A DNA stretch of 64,000 bases from Orychophragmus violaceus (GCA_030180135.1 CM058232.1:75683001-75747000), one strand, 5' to 3'; numbered from the stretch's first letter, positions 1 to 12,600 are shown. Notes: generated from the sequence alone by a model not told the origin. Program-made: numbers and translations.

Positions 1-3000
1 ATGATGTGGCTTAATGAGAAGAGAAAAAAGCCTTCTTTATATATATATAGATATATAGATACTAACTTTAAATGAAACGATTTCCATCTATTTAACTGGT
101 TGGCTTCTTCTCCAGTTATACTCATTGCCTTAACGATTCTTTTCATCCTCGGGTTTTCAGCCACTGTGAAAGTGAGTTTTCCCTCCGGCCCATCCTTGTG
201 GTTTCTCTGAATATTCCACTGTTTTAAATGTTGACATATTTCTAGTCAAAATTCCCTTGTTTGCAATTGTGTAATAGTCTGGAAATTGCTCTTCTTTCAA
301 TAATTTTGTTAAGAAATTGAGTTCTCTGAAATAATTTTCTAAAATTGCCTTATGTTTTATGTGGTTTGGATTTGGTTATGAGTACTCAGTCTGTTTTTTT
401 AAAGTACATTCAATTATAAATAAGAATTAGCGAAAGAAGCATATTAGTGTGTGGGATATTTAGTTGGTTAACCTGATGTTTGTGCTTCTTCGCGGATTGT
501 TGTCACGTCTTGGTGTCTGTAGTCATAACCGTTCTTAGATATTTCATGGCTCGGAAAATCTGATAAAAGTGTAAGACGGTTTTGTTAGAGTCTTGAGGTG
601 TTGTTTTACTAAGCAAGTTGGACCATGACTTCTAATATATGATGGGGCGTTTTTTTGCTTGGAAGTTGTTGTTTGTTCTGTTATAAATATGGGCATAATC
701 TTAGATGTTAAATTTCCCATCTCAGTGTTACTAATGTAGACGATTGATGGATGTGTGAAATTTCAGAGAGCCTTTTTAACGTAGACGATAATGGAGAATT
801 TGGTTTTTTTGAGATGAATGATTAGTATTTTCTGGGAATCTGATATAGATTGATTTATGGACGTCAGCTTAAAACAATTAGTTTGACAAACCTATGTGTT
901 GACATGGTAATTTGATGATATATATGGGTGGATTTTATTTTAACTTAATAAAATAATTAGAAGACGATGATGAGGTGGCTGAAGATGTGGCTTAAGGAGA
1001 AGATAGGAAGAAATTTTTATATATATAGATTATTATGTGTATTAAGTAAATAATTAAATTTAAAAATTTGTTAATTTAATAAAATAATTAAAAAGATGAT
1101 GAGGTGACTGATGATGTGGCTTAATGAGAAGAGAAAAAAGCCTTCTTTATATATATATATATAGATATATAGATACTAACTTTAAATGAAACGATTTCCA
1201 TCTATTTAACTGGTTGGCTTCTTCTCCAGTTATACTCATTGCCTTAACGATTCTTTTCATCCTCGGGTTTTCAGCCACTGTGAAAGTGAGTTTTCCCTCC
1301 GGCCCATCCTTGTGGTTTCTCTGAATATTCCACTGTTTTAAATGTTAACATGTTTCTAATAAAAATTCCCTTGTTTGCAATTGTGTAAAAGTCTGGAAAT
1401 TGCTCTTCTTTCAATAATTTTGTTAAGAAATTGGGTTCTTTGAAATAGTTTTCTAAAATTGCGTTATGTTTTATGTGGTTTGGATTTGGTTATGAGTACT
1501 CAGTCTGTTTTTTTTTAAAGTACATTCAATTATAAATAAGAATTCGCGAAAGAAGCATATTAGTGTGTGGGATATTCAGTTGGTTAACCTGATGTTTATG
1601 CTTCTTTGCGGATTGTTGTCACGTCTTGGTGTCTGTAGTCATAACCGTTCTTAGATATTTCATGGCTCGGTAAATCTGATAAAAGTGTAAGACGGTTTTG
1701 TTAGAGTCTTGAGTTGTTATTTTACTAAGCAAGTTGGACCATGACTTCTGATATATGATGGGGCGTTTTTTTTGCTTGGAAGTTGTTGTTTGTTCTATTA
1801 TAAATATGTGCATAATCTTAGATGTTAAATTTCCCATCTCAGTGTTACTAATGTAGACGATTGATGGATGTGTGAAATTTCAGAGAGCCTTTTTAACGTA
1901 GACGATAATGGAGAATTTGGTTTTTGTGAGATGAATGATTATGTATGTAGATTGAAAGAAAAGAAAAGAAAGTAAATATTAGTATTTTCTGGGAATCTGA
2001 TATAGATTGATTTATGGACGTCAGCTTGAAACAATTAGTTTGACAAACATATGTGCTGACATGGTAATTTGATGATATATATGGGTGGATTTTATTTTAA
2101 CTTAATAAAATAACTAGAAGACGATGATGACGTGGCTGAAGATGTGGCTTAAGGAGAAGATAGGAAGACATTTTTATATATATAGATTATTATGTGTATT
2201 AAGTGAATACTTAAATTTACAAATTTGTTAATTTAATAAAATAATTAAAAAGATGATGAGGTGGCTGATGATGTGGCTTAATGAGAAGAGAAAAAGCTTT
2301 TTTTTTATATATAGATATATAGATACTAACTTTAAATGAAACGATTTCCATCTATTTAACTGGTTGGCTTCTTCTCCAGTTATACTCATTGCCTTAACGA
2401 TTCTTTTCATCCTCGGGTTTTCAGCCACTGTGAAAGTGAGTTTTCCCTCCGGCCCATCCTTGTGGTTTCTCTGAATATTCCACTGTTTTAAATGTTGACA
2501 TGTTTATGGTCAAAATTCCCTTGTTTGCAATTGTGTAATAGTCTGGAAATTGCTCTTCTTTCAATAATTTTGTTAAGAAATTGAGTTCTCTGAAATAGTT
2601 TTCTAAAATTGCCTTATGTTTTATGTGGTTTGGATTTGGTTATGAGTACTCAGTCTGTTTTTTTTAAAAGTACATTCAATTATAAATAAGAATTCGCGAA
2701 AGAAGCATATTAGTGTGTGGGATATTCAGTTGATTAACCTGATGTTTGTGCTTCTTCGCGGATTGTTGTCACGTCTTGGTGTGTGTAGTCATAACCGTTC
2801 TTAGATATTTCATGGCTCGGTAAATCTGATAAAAGTGTAAGACGGTTTTGTTAGAGTCTTGAGTTGTTGTTTTACTAAGCAAGTTGGACCATAACTTCTA
2901 ATATATGATGGGGCGTTTTTTTTTTGCTTGGAAGTTGTTGTTTGTTCTGTTATAAATATGTGCATAATCTTAGATGTTAAATTTCCCATCTCAGTGTTAC

Positions 3001-5658
3001 TAATGTAGACGATTGATGGATGTGTGAAATTTCAGAGAGCCTTTTTAACGTAGACGATAATGGAGAATTTGGTTTTTGTGAGATGAATGATTATGTATGT
3101 AGATTGAAAGAAAAGAAAAGAAAGTAAATATTAGTATTTTCTGGGAATCTGATAGAGATTGATTTATGGACGTCAGCTTGAAACAATTAGTTTGACAAAC
3201 CTATGTGCTGACATGGTAATTTGATGATATATATGGGTGGATTTTATTTTAACTTAATAAAATAATTAGAAGACGATGATGAGGTGGCTGAAGATGTGGC
3301 TTAAGGAGAAGATAGGAAGACATTTTTATATATATAGATTATTATGTGTATTAAGTGAATAATTAAATTTACAAATTTGTTAATTTAATAAAATAATTAA
3401 AAAGATGATGAGGTGGCTGATGATGTGGCTTAATGAGAAGAGAGAAAAACCTTCTTTATATATATAGATATATAGATACTAACTTTAAATGAAACGATTT
3501 CCATCTATTTAACTGGTTGGCTTCTTCTCCAGTTATACCTATTGCCTTAACGATTCTTTTCATCCTCGGGTTTTCAGCCACTGTGAAAGTGAGTTTTCCC
3601 TCCGGCCCATCCTTGTGGTTTCTCTGAATATTCCACTGTTTTAAATGTTGACATGTTTATGGTCAAAATTCCCTTTGTCTGAAATTGTGTAATAGTCTTG
3701 AAATTGCTCTTCTTTCAATAATTTTGTTAAGAAATTGGGTTCTCTGAAATAGTTTTCTAAAATTGCCTTATGTTTTATGTGGTTTGGATTTGGTTATGAG
3801 TACTCAGTTTGTTTTTTTTTAAGTACATTCAATTATAAATAAGAATTCGCGAAAGAAGCATATTAGTGTGTGGGATATTCAGTTGGTTAACCTGATGTTT
3901 GTGCTTCTTCGCGGATTGTTGTCACGTCTTGGTGTCTGTAGTCATAACCGTTCTTTGATATTTCATGGCTCGGTAAATCTGATAAAAGTGTAAGACGGTT
4001 TTGTTAGAGTCTTGAGTTGTTATTTTACTAAGCAAGTTGGACCATGACTTCTAATATATGATGGGGCGTTTTTTTTGCTTGGAAGTTGTTGTTTGTTCTG
4101 TTATAAATATGTGCATAATCTTAGATGTTAAATTTCTCATCTCAGTGTTACTATTGTAGACGATTGATGGATGTGTGAAATTTCAGAGAGCCTTTTTAAC
4201 GTAGACGATAATGGAGAATTTGGTTTTTGTGAGATGAATGATTATGTATGTAGATTGAAAGAAAAGAAAAGAAAGTAAATATTAGTATTTTCTGGGAATC
4301 TGATATAGATTGATTTATGGACGTCAGCTTGAAACAATTAGTTTGACAAACCTATGTGCTGACATGGTAATTTGATGATATATATGGGTGGATTTTATTT
4401 TAACTTAATAAAATAATTAGAAGACGATGATGACGTGGCTGAAGATGTGGCTTAAGGAGAAGATAGGAAGACATTTTTATATATATAGATTATTATGTGT
4501 ATTAAGTGAATAATTAAATTTACAAATTTGTTAATTTAATAAAATAATTAAAAAGATGATGAGGTGGCTGATGATGTGGCTTAATGAGAAGAGAAAAAAC
4601 CTTTTTTATATATATAGATATATAGATACTAACTTTAAATGAAACGATTTCCATCTATTTAACTGGTTGGCTTCTTCTCCAGTTATACTCATTGCCTTAA
4701 CGATTCTTTTCATCCTCGGGTTTTCAGCTACTGTGAAAGTGAGTTTTCCCTCCGACCCATCCTTGTGGTTTCTCTGAATATTCCACTGTTTTAAATGTTG
4801 ACATGTTTCTGGTCAAAATTCCCTTGTTTGCAATTGTGTAATAGTCTGGAAATTGCTCTTCTTTCAATAATTTTGTTAAGAAATTGGGTTCTCTGAAATA
4901 GTTTTCTAAATTTGCCTTATGTTTTATGTGGTTTGGATTTGGTTATGAGTACTCAGTCTGTTTTTTTTTAAAGTACATTCAATTATAAATAAGAATTCGC
5001 GAAAGAAGCATATTAGTGTGTGGGATATTCAGTTGGTTAACCTGATGTTTGTGCTTCTTCGCGGATTGTTGTCACGTCTTGGTGTCTGTAGTCATAACCG
5101 TTCTTAGATATTTCATGGCTCGGTAAATCTGATAAAAGTGTAAGACGGTTTTGTTAGAGTCTTGAGTTGTTGTTTTACTAAGCAAGTTGGACCATAACTT
5201 CTAATATATGATGGGGCGTTTTTTTTTTTGCTTGGAAGTTGTTGTTTGTTCTGTTATAAATATGTGCATAATTTTAGATGTTAAATTTCCCATCTCAGTG
5301 TTACTAATGTAGACGATTGATGGATGTGTGAAATTTCAGAGAGCCTTTTTAACGTAGACGATAATGGAGAATTTGGTTTTTGTGAGATGAATGATTATGT
5401 ATGTAGATTGATAGAAAAGAAAAGAAAGTAAATATTAGTATTTTCTGGGAATCTGATATAGAATGATTTATGGACGTCAGCTTGAAACAATTAGTTTGAC
5501 AAACCTATGTGCTGACATGGTAATTTGATGATATATATGGGTGGATTTTATTTTAACTTAATAAAATAATTAGAAGACGATGATGACGTGGCTGAAGATG
5601 TTGCTTAAGGAGAAGATAAGAAGACATTTACATATATATATATAGATTATTATGTGTA
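1..5658. repeat. Tandem array of ~1.15-kb AT-rich units
   Basis: Five head-to-tail units are seen. The landmark ATGATGTGGCTTAATGAGAA recurs at 1, 1111, 2268, 3420 and 4571, giving periods of 1110, 1157, 1152 and 1151. The next landmark is at 9330, and subtracting the Helitron gives 1157 for the fifth unit. Units look roughly 97-99% alike by eye. Unit 1 lacks about 41 bp (present near 1940-1980 in unit 2), lost between short ATTA repeats. Each unit carries two related ~110-bp subrepeats built around GATGATGAGGTGGCTG(A)AGATGTGGCTTA followed by a (TA)n tract. No credible long coding region is seen. The array starts before the window. Confidence 0.95.
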
Positions 5659-5668
5659 CTAGGTATTG

Positions 5669-5689
5669 GTCCGCGCTACGCAGCGGGAC
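5669..5689 (-). other. Helitron 3'-terminal hairpin
   Basis: GTCC-G-CGCT pairs with AGCGGGAC across a four-base loop, with one bulged G. It lies 6 bp inside the CTAG terminus on the minus strand, the position expected for the Helitron replication-termination hairpin. Confidence 0.8.
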
Positions 5690-6430
5690 TTTTTAAAAAA
5701 TATATATATATATATATATATATTTTGTTAAAAGTGTATAAATGTCGTAATGCAGTACTCTAAGATTTGTTAGTAAATTTTTTTTGTTTAACTGGAACAT
5801 AAAGAGATAAAACGAATTGTAAAACTATGTTTTTTGCTTATTTGAAAAACAAGAAGACATATTACATCCAAATGTATGTAAATAGATATATTCGGTTGTT
5901 GTTCTTTATATTCAGTCTTGTGCTCCACTTCTATCATTTATGTCATTCGTCGGTTTTCATATGTCTCTTTTTCTACATATTTTGTCTAATTATTTTAAAA
6001 ATCTCACAATATGTGTTTTATATCAGTGAAAGTATTTAAGCATATATGGTTTTGTAATTTATAGACTGTTGAATATCTCTTTATAGACAATGTTTTTTTA
6101 TCGAAGAATGATTTTTTAAAAAATAATTAAAATGTTTTATATATAATATATCAAATTTTAAAGTTATTATGAAATATTCATTAAAGGCAAATTATATTTA
6201 AAAATTATTGTTTATTTTAGTTCATATCTAATAAAAGAACAAAAGAATAATCACTCACAAGATACACACAAAAGTATATTGTTTGAGGACATTACAATTA
6301 CAGTATTAACCAAATAATATTATAATTCTTCTTGGTAAAAAAGAAATTCCAGCCCAATACTTAAGATAGCAAAAAATTAGGACTCAACTACTAAATTTAG
6401 GTAAAAAAAATAACTAAAACATGGGCTTTA
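5690..6430. other. AT-rich Helitron filler
   Basis: This is Helitron-internal sequence with a (TA)n run at about 5700-5722 and long A/T-rich stretches. A 70-codon frame at 5827-6039 is hydrophobic and low-complexity. I see no gene here. Confidence 0.6.
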
Positions 6431-6438
6431 AATAATTT

Positions 6439-8045
6439 CTAACCCAATACTTTAATAAAATCAGAAATGCAGACACCCTCCCTATAGCTATTTTGACTCA
6501 TTGTTGGTCTCTGTGCAGAACTCGCCGAGGCACAAGCCAATGCTATTTCCGTGATCTTCCATGCCGAGCCAGCTTCAAATTTACCTCCTAAACGTTGATC
6601 CACAATGCCTCTTATGTCTCCATTGGCCAACATTGAACCAACCTGATCACTTAGATGCACACTCTGTGTTGTTGAACGTGAGATTGCTGGTTTTCCTTTT
6701 ATCACTTCAAGAAGAACCACTACGAAGCTGTAAACATCACTCTTCTCGTTCATTTATCGCGTTGTGTAGTACCTGGAATTACATAAGAAAAGGATTGTAA
6801 AAAACAGGAACCAGACCGTTTCTGGTTAATCTTATAGATTGATGGACTTCATTACTCGGGGTCTAAATTACCGATGGTTCCAGCGACAACGGTGGAGACT
6901 TGACTACTACCTTCTACTGGGAAGCTTCTAGATAAACCAAAGTCAGCTATCTTGGCTTGAGCTTCTCGTTGAGTAATATATTCGTCGGCTTCACATCTCT
7001 GTGAACAATGGGAGGCTTGCAACCGTAATGGAGATACTCCACACCTTATTTGATTGACAACTCTCATTCATATTGCGTAATTTTAATAAAATAATACCAT
7101 CTTGATTGAGAAGTGACTTCACAAACCTTGTGCTGCATCTAATGAAATCTGTAATCTCTCTTCCCAGCGCAAGATTAAGGAACTTTTGCCTTTAAAATAA
7201 AAGACAAAACAAAGCATAGTTAGTTAATACAAAAGAGATGGGAACTAATTATCCAAAGACTAACCTGACAAATAGTCTCCTAAGTTTCCATTAGCCATGT
7301 ACTCGTAGATAAGCGACATATGGTTATCTTCGTTGCAGTATCCGATAAGAGATGTCAAGTTTGTGTGATGGACTCTCATCAGAAGCTCAACCTGAGAATA
7401 TGGATTAGTTTGGAAACTGAAAATATTTAAAGTTACAAAGAAACTGGTACGTTAAAACTACCTCAGCTCGAAACTCTTTGTAACCTTGCGCTAACTCTTC
7501 GGAAAGTACTTTGACAGCGACTTGGCCTCCATTCAAGACACCATGGTATACTTTACCTAACCTCCTTTGCCAAGAGCTCTCTCGAAGTTGTTTGTGACAT
7601 CCATATCAAATGTCCCACATCGGTTGTGGACATGGTCCTTGGGCAATATATAAGTGTGTGGCAATCCTCCACTCATGAGCTAGCTTTTGGGTGTGAGTTA
7701 GGCCCACACTAATATGGTATCAGAGCCTTGTTAAGCCCAACAAGTGATTTCCCACAAAAACACTACCTATGTAGTTGTATAAGTGGCCCATCTTGTTGTG
7801 GTATGTTCAAGATGTTGGGCTTTCTCACCCACATCTTGAGAGGGCCTATCAAATGTCCCACATCGGTTGTGGACATGGTCCTTGGGCAATATATAAGTGT
7901 GTGGCAATCCTCCACTCATGAGCTAGCTTTTGGGTGTGAGTTAGGCCCACACTAATAATCCACAACTTCTGGGTATTTAAAGTATCTCTTCGCTATGTCC
8001 AATGGTCCAGTTTTGACACCATTAGTAAACAGTTTGTTTGAGATT
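6439..8045 (-). pseudogene. Captured receptor-like kinase fragment (malectin/LRR-I type)
   Basis: Minus-strand segments, in order, encode a juxtamembrane piece ending RYFKYPEVVDVTNNFE (near 7985-7567), a glycine-rich loop and GQVAVK lysine region (7560-7500), the catalytic-lobe entry SLIGYCNEDNHMSLIYEYMANG (about 7360-7290), WEERLQISLDAAQG (near 7150), the activation segment KIADFGLSRSFPVEG (near 6930) and the C-lobe NEKSDVYSF through SSAQRPTMSQ (6750-6500). The segments are separated by intron-like gaps, so genomic DNA was copied rather than mRNA. The wording matches the LRR-I malectin-like receptor kinases of Arabidopsis (FRK1/MEE39 group). Ectodomain and transmembrane segment are missing, the G of VYSFG is V, LDPEY is cut, and a TRIM interrupts the first segment. 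It is a dead kinase fragment inside a Helitron, unlikely to make a receptor. Confidence 0.85.
7604..7957 (+). mobile_element. TRIM retrotransposon with 111-bp LTRs
   Basis: Two 111-bp direct repeats (7604-7714 and 7847-7957) flank a 132-bp interior. A primer-binding site TGGTATCAGAGCC (initiator Met-tRNA) follows the left repeat at 7715, and a purine tract GAGAGGG precedes the right one. The 5-bp duplication ATCCA lies at 7599-7603 and 7958-7962. Removing the element restores the kinase reading frame across the site. It has no coding capacity, so it needs enzymes from elsewhere. The core TGTCCCACATCGG near the start of each repeat is typical of plant TRIMs. The outermost bases TATCAA...AATA are unusual, as TG...CA would be expected. 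Confidence 0.88.
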
Positions 8046-8329
8046 GCACCTCGGAGTCGCGGTCAATTTGGAGCTCCTCAAGCTGTTGTTCAACAGCCGC
8101 AGGGACAATAGACACCTAACACAACGAAAGGTTAAAAGCTCCACTGACAAAACAAAACCAGTAAGCATCTGATACGATATATCCATAAACAATTTCGGGA
8201 CCCTAAGTGAAACATGTATTCGTCCTAAACCCTTTAGACAATTGTTATTCCAAATACAGATAAGCAGGACCAAAGAAAAGCAACCAAATCATGAGAGTGA
8301 CTCAAAAACCACCTCTGTCTTAGCATGCG

Positions 8330-9100
8330 GTTGACTGACGGATCACTTCATGATCGACAAGAATCTCTAGCCATCATTGATACAGATTCCTGATAACGAA
8401 AAAAGAGTAGAATCAAGACAAGCCTTTGATGGGAATAACTAACTGTCGAAAGGCAAGAGCAAAGTCATTTACCGTAAATAGCTCATCAATCCGTGGTGGA
8501 TTAAGCTTCAAGCCTTGGTAATAGGAAGATATGAACGACTGGTCTTCGGATCTAAGTGAAGAAAACGATTAAAGTTGTGAGAGCCGAAAGGTCAAAGTCG
8601 AAGGTCAATAGCCAATATCGTTTACCTGGATGTAACATGCAGATGTTCAAAAAGCTTGGAATCCCTCGTCGATGGCCGGCGAAGCTGAGAAATCCAAAAA
8701 CGAACAGATCAACAAAAGGGTTTACGAAAAAACTAAAATCTAAGATTCGAAGGGTCAGAAGAGAAAAAACGTAGTTATTGGTCAGATCGTGCATCTGGTT
8801 GTGATATACAGTTGGAGAAACGTAGAAAACTTGATCGACGGTCGCAGGCGGAGCAAAACCACCGTTAAGGCGAAGAGTCCGATTTAAGGTTTTCATCAAA
8901 ACATGCAAGATTTGTGTCGGAGATGTGTAAATGATTCATATCTAAGGGTAACGGTGAGAAATCGAGTAGATCGATTGGTAAAACAGAGGACAACAATGGC
9001 GGCCGTGAGAGAGTGAGGGAGAGAGAAAGAGAGAGAAGGTGAGAGATCTGCACGAAAGAGAGAGAAACGTGAGACGAAAAAAGAACTCGAGACATTTGTT
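8330..9100 (-). pseudogene. Second captured gene piece, unidentified
   Basis: Minus-strand sequence upstream of the kinase fragment has a CT-rich 5'-UTR-like stretch (about 9080-9000). It is followed by candidate exons with splice-like borders, for example one beginning ATCCGAAGACC near 8552 and encoding SEDQSFISSYYQGLKLNPPR up to a GGTAAA donor near 8473. The next candidate encodes ESVSMMARDSC and then stops. I do not recognise the protein. It may be the promoter and first exons of another gene captured with the kinase fragment. Exon borders are guesses. Confidence 0.3.
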
Positions 9101-9260
9101 TTGTTAGCTTGATATTTGATTTTTTTTATTAGGTGTAATATGACGTGTAAAAATGTTATAATATGATTGGAGGATATCTTTTCTCATTAATACATGTGTC
9201 AACAATACATGTGCTGAAGTGTCAACACCAGGAGAGACACTTCTCTTATTATAGTATTGA

Positions 9261-9390
9261 TTAAGTGAATAATTAAATTTACAAATTTGTTAATTTAATA
9301 AAATAATTAAAAAGATGATGAGGTGGCTGATGATATGGCTTAATGAGAATATAGAAAAGCCTTCTTTATATATATATATATATATAGATT
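9261..9390. repeat. Resumed end of the 1.15-kb tandem array
   Basis: TTAAGTGAATAATTAAATTT at 9261 continues the array unit cut at 5658 by the Helitron. The next unit starts at 9330 but breaks off after the (TA)n tract at about 9390. This partial sixth unit marks the right end of the array. Confidence 0.9.
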
Positions 9391-9597
9391 CTATTTTAGA
9401 GTAAATCTCTTCTAGTCCCTCTTCATTTTTTACTTATGATTATATTTTTTAATCAAAATATGATAGAATTGGAGTATAACTCAATTTTATTTTGGAATGG
9501 CTTCATTTTAAAGTAAAAAAAAATAGAATAATACAATGTTGAAGAGATTCTCATTTGACAAACCCACCTCATTCTCTTTTGTTTATTTTTATTGTTT
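9391..9597. other. AT-rich spacer between array and LINE
   Basis: About 200 bp of AT-rich DNA with short GAAGAGATT/AATCTCTTC inverted pieces. I could not establish a transposon with clear ends and see no gene. Confidence 0.4.
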
Positions 9598-9656
9598 TAA
9601 TCTTGAGAATCTATTTTTTTTGTTTTTTTGTCAACGATGAAGCGAAAGAGACAACG

Positions 9657-12600
9657 TTAGGTTACAGACCAACTAATTATAAAAGGACGATCTTCACGTC
9701 GAGCATACTGAGCCAAGGTATTAGCATGAGAATTGAGCTCACGTGCAATCCAGAGGAAGGAAGACTGTGGAGGGACCGCATTAGTGATGTCATGTATGTA
9801 GCCATACAGGTCGTGGTGGTAGGATGGGTGAGGGGTAGTACGGGACCGTCGATGAAGAGTAAGGTATAAAGAGGCATTATCTCCGCAAAAAACGACGCCA
9901 GTAAAGCCCAATCGGCGAGTATGATGAACAGCTTCACGTAAGGCCAAAGCTTCAGCTTCCAGGCTTGAGCTGACAGGATCAGAGGAGGTAGAACCGTGGA
10001 GTATAGGAGGTCCGTGAGAAGAACTTACAACCCAGGCAATACCACATCGATCATTTGAGTTAATCCAAGAAGCGTCAACGAAGCAATAGTACCTATGTGG
10101 ATGTTGAAACAAAGTGTCCAAGGATTTAATACGCAAGTGGTCTTCCAATGAGCATTGCAAAGGGGTGTGGAGAGGAGCAGGATTTGCCTCGAGCCACATC
10201 CGGTGATCGGTTATAGCCTGTTGCAAAAGGTCAACAATGTGAGTACGCTGGCCTTTAAAGAGAAGAGTGTTACGGGCTTTCCAGATACGCCATCCAATAA
10301 AAGGGAAGAGAGGATGGGGGGAAGGAGGAACATCGCCCATAGTAAGCAGATGGTTAAAGAAAGATGAAAAAGATTGATTTGGATTGAGTTGTGCCCGAGT
10401 AAGAGGTAACGGGGATAACTCCCAAATCTCTTGTGCAACACGGCATTGGAAGAGGAGATGACCTATAGTCTCCATTTGATCTCCACAAAGAAGACAGTCC
10501 GGAGGGACAGGTAAATGTCGTGAACGGAGAGTTTGCGCACAGGGTAAGGCGTTATTTAGAGCACGCCACCAAAAATGATGGAGTTTTGGAGGTATGCGAA
10601 GCTGCCATATCTTATGACTGAGAGTAATGGTAAGAGTGGTATCAGGTGCGGGGTTATGGTGGGGTTTAACGAGTTGGTGGTACCCTGATTTCACTGTGTA
10701 ATCACCATGATTTGTGAACATCCAGATGGGTTTATCCGGAGGATTGGAATGCGGAAGACGGATCCGGGCAATGAGAGCAACATCATCAGGGTGTAAAGAG
10801 TGATGAAGTAGGGGAAGATTCCATGTTCCAGTGGAGGGGTTGATAAAACGCGAAGCCAAAGTATCTAAAGGAAGGGTGGAAGGGGAAGGGTGGGCAGGGC
10901 GTGGAGGGGTGTCGAGCCATGGATCACTCCAAAGGTGAATATCCTGACCATTACCAACTTTCCATCTCAGGCCTTGTCTTATGAGAGGAAGAGCCGAAGA
11001 AAGGCTTCTCCAAGCATGACTTGGTCGAGATCCAAGATGAGATTGAAGTAAGGTCTGCTTAGAGTAGTATTTGGCTTGGAAGACCCGAGCAAGGAGAGAG
11101 GAGGGTTGGGTAAGGAGCCGCCAACACTGCTTTGCTAAGAGCGCAATATTAAAGAGATGAATATCTTTGAAGCCGATCCCACCATATTGTTTTAACAAAG
11201 TCACTCTATCCCATGAGATCCAGGGAATTTTGTGCTTGTCTGGAGAAGAAGACCACCAGTATTGACGAATCAGTTGGGAGATCTTAGACGTGATTTTCTT
11301 CGGGAGGAGGAAGCATGACATACAATACGTGGGGAGAGCAGTGATAACAGCTTTAAGAAGGACTTCTTTGCCTGCAGGGGATAGAAGTCGGGAATACCAG
11401 CTTTCAATTTTATGTTGAACACGTTGGGCAATGAAAGAAAAGGTTTCAAACTTATTCCGACCCACAGACTCTGGAAGACCTAAGTAACGACCAAAACCAC
11501 CCAGTGAAGTGATGCCAGTAAGGGAGGAAATAGCAGCTTGGACATCAGAAGGTACTGATTTGCCAAAGAGGATAGCGGATTTGGAGTAGTTGATAAACTG
11601 GCCGGAAGCAACAGAGTACTTCTGAAGTAACTGAAGCAACTGATTGCAGTCAGTAGTATTAGCTTTGCAAAACAGGAGAGAATCGTCAGCGAAGAAAAGA
11701 TGGGAAAAAGATGGGCCATTACGACTAGCTTTAAAGCCAACTAGAGTCCGTTGCTGTTGAGCTAAGGTGAGCAAGGAAGAAAGTCCTTCCGCACATAGCA
11801 GGTACAAGTATGGTGACAAGGGATCCCCCCTGTCGAAGTCCACGCTGCGGATGAACAGTTGCGCCCGGTGATCCATTTGTCAATACAGAGTATGAAACAG
11901 AGGAAATGCATGTATAGATCCAGCTGCACCATTGCTCAAAAAATCCTAGCCTTTGAAGAACAGCTAGTAAGTAAGTCCATTCAACTTTGTCAAACGCTTT
12001 GGAAATATCCAACTTTAAAGCCATGAATGGGGTTTTGATTTTCTTAGTCTTGAGCGAATGTAGGAGTTCATGAGCCACGAGAACATTGTCTGTGATTAAA
12101 CGTCCAGGAAGGAATGCAGACTGATATTCCGAGATGACTGTCGGTAGAACAAGCTTAAGACGATCCGCCAGAATTTTGGATATGAGTTTGTACGCCACAT
12201 TACATAAGCTGATGGGCCGGAAATCCCGGACAACAGAAGGTGAGGAGATCTTAGGGATCAGGCATACATGTGTATGATTGAGGGTAGGATCCAAAAAGCC
12301 GGTATTGAAGAAGAGTCTGATGTAATTGCTGACACTATCTTTGATAACTGGCCAATGGGATTTGTAAAAGCCCGCCGTGAAACCGTCAGGACCAGGCGCT
12401 TTATCTGTATGTATAGAGGAGACAGCTCTAGCAATTTCATCATCAGAGACTGGGGTGGTAAGCTGGCGATTCATGTCAGAAGATACTTTGGAAGTTAGTC
12501 CTTGAAGAATAAGCTCATAGTCTGAAGATCCCGCGGATGAGTATAGGTCTGGAAAATATTGGTGTATCAGATGCTGTATGTCTTGTTCTGAGGTTAAGAC

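Larger units (their letters stand above)
5659..9260 (-). mobile_element. Non-autonomous Helitron carrying gene fragments
   Basis: Read on the minus strand, the element starts with TCAATACTATAATAAGAGAA (ending at 9260) and ends with CTAG (5659-5662). A GC-rich hairpin lies just before that 3' end. It sits exactly between A (5658) and T (9261). The other array units give uninterrupted empty sites, GTGTA/TTAAG, at the same point, so both borders are fixed to the base and no target duplication is present. This is the Helitron rule: 5' TC, 3' hairpin plus CTRR, A/T target. No Rep-helicase frame is present, so it would depend on an autonomous partner. The cargo is a receptor-kinase fragment and a second, unidentified gene piece. 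Its 3602-bp length fits a gene-capturing Helitron. Confidence 0.9.

Noticed and set aside
8556..8774. 72-codon basic plus-strand frame
   Set aside because: Antisense to the captured gene piece; its Lys/Arg richness comes from the complement of CT-rich, UTR-like sequence.
9391..9597. Possible MITE left of the LINE
   Set aside because: Short GAAGAGATT inverted pieces exist, but no paired termini with a target duplication could be found.
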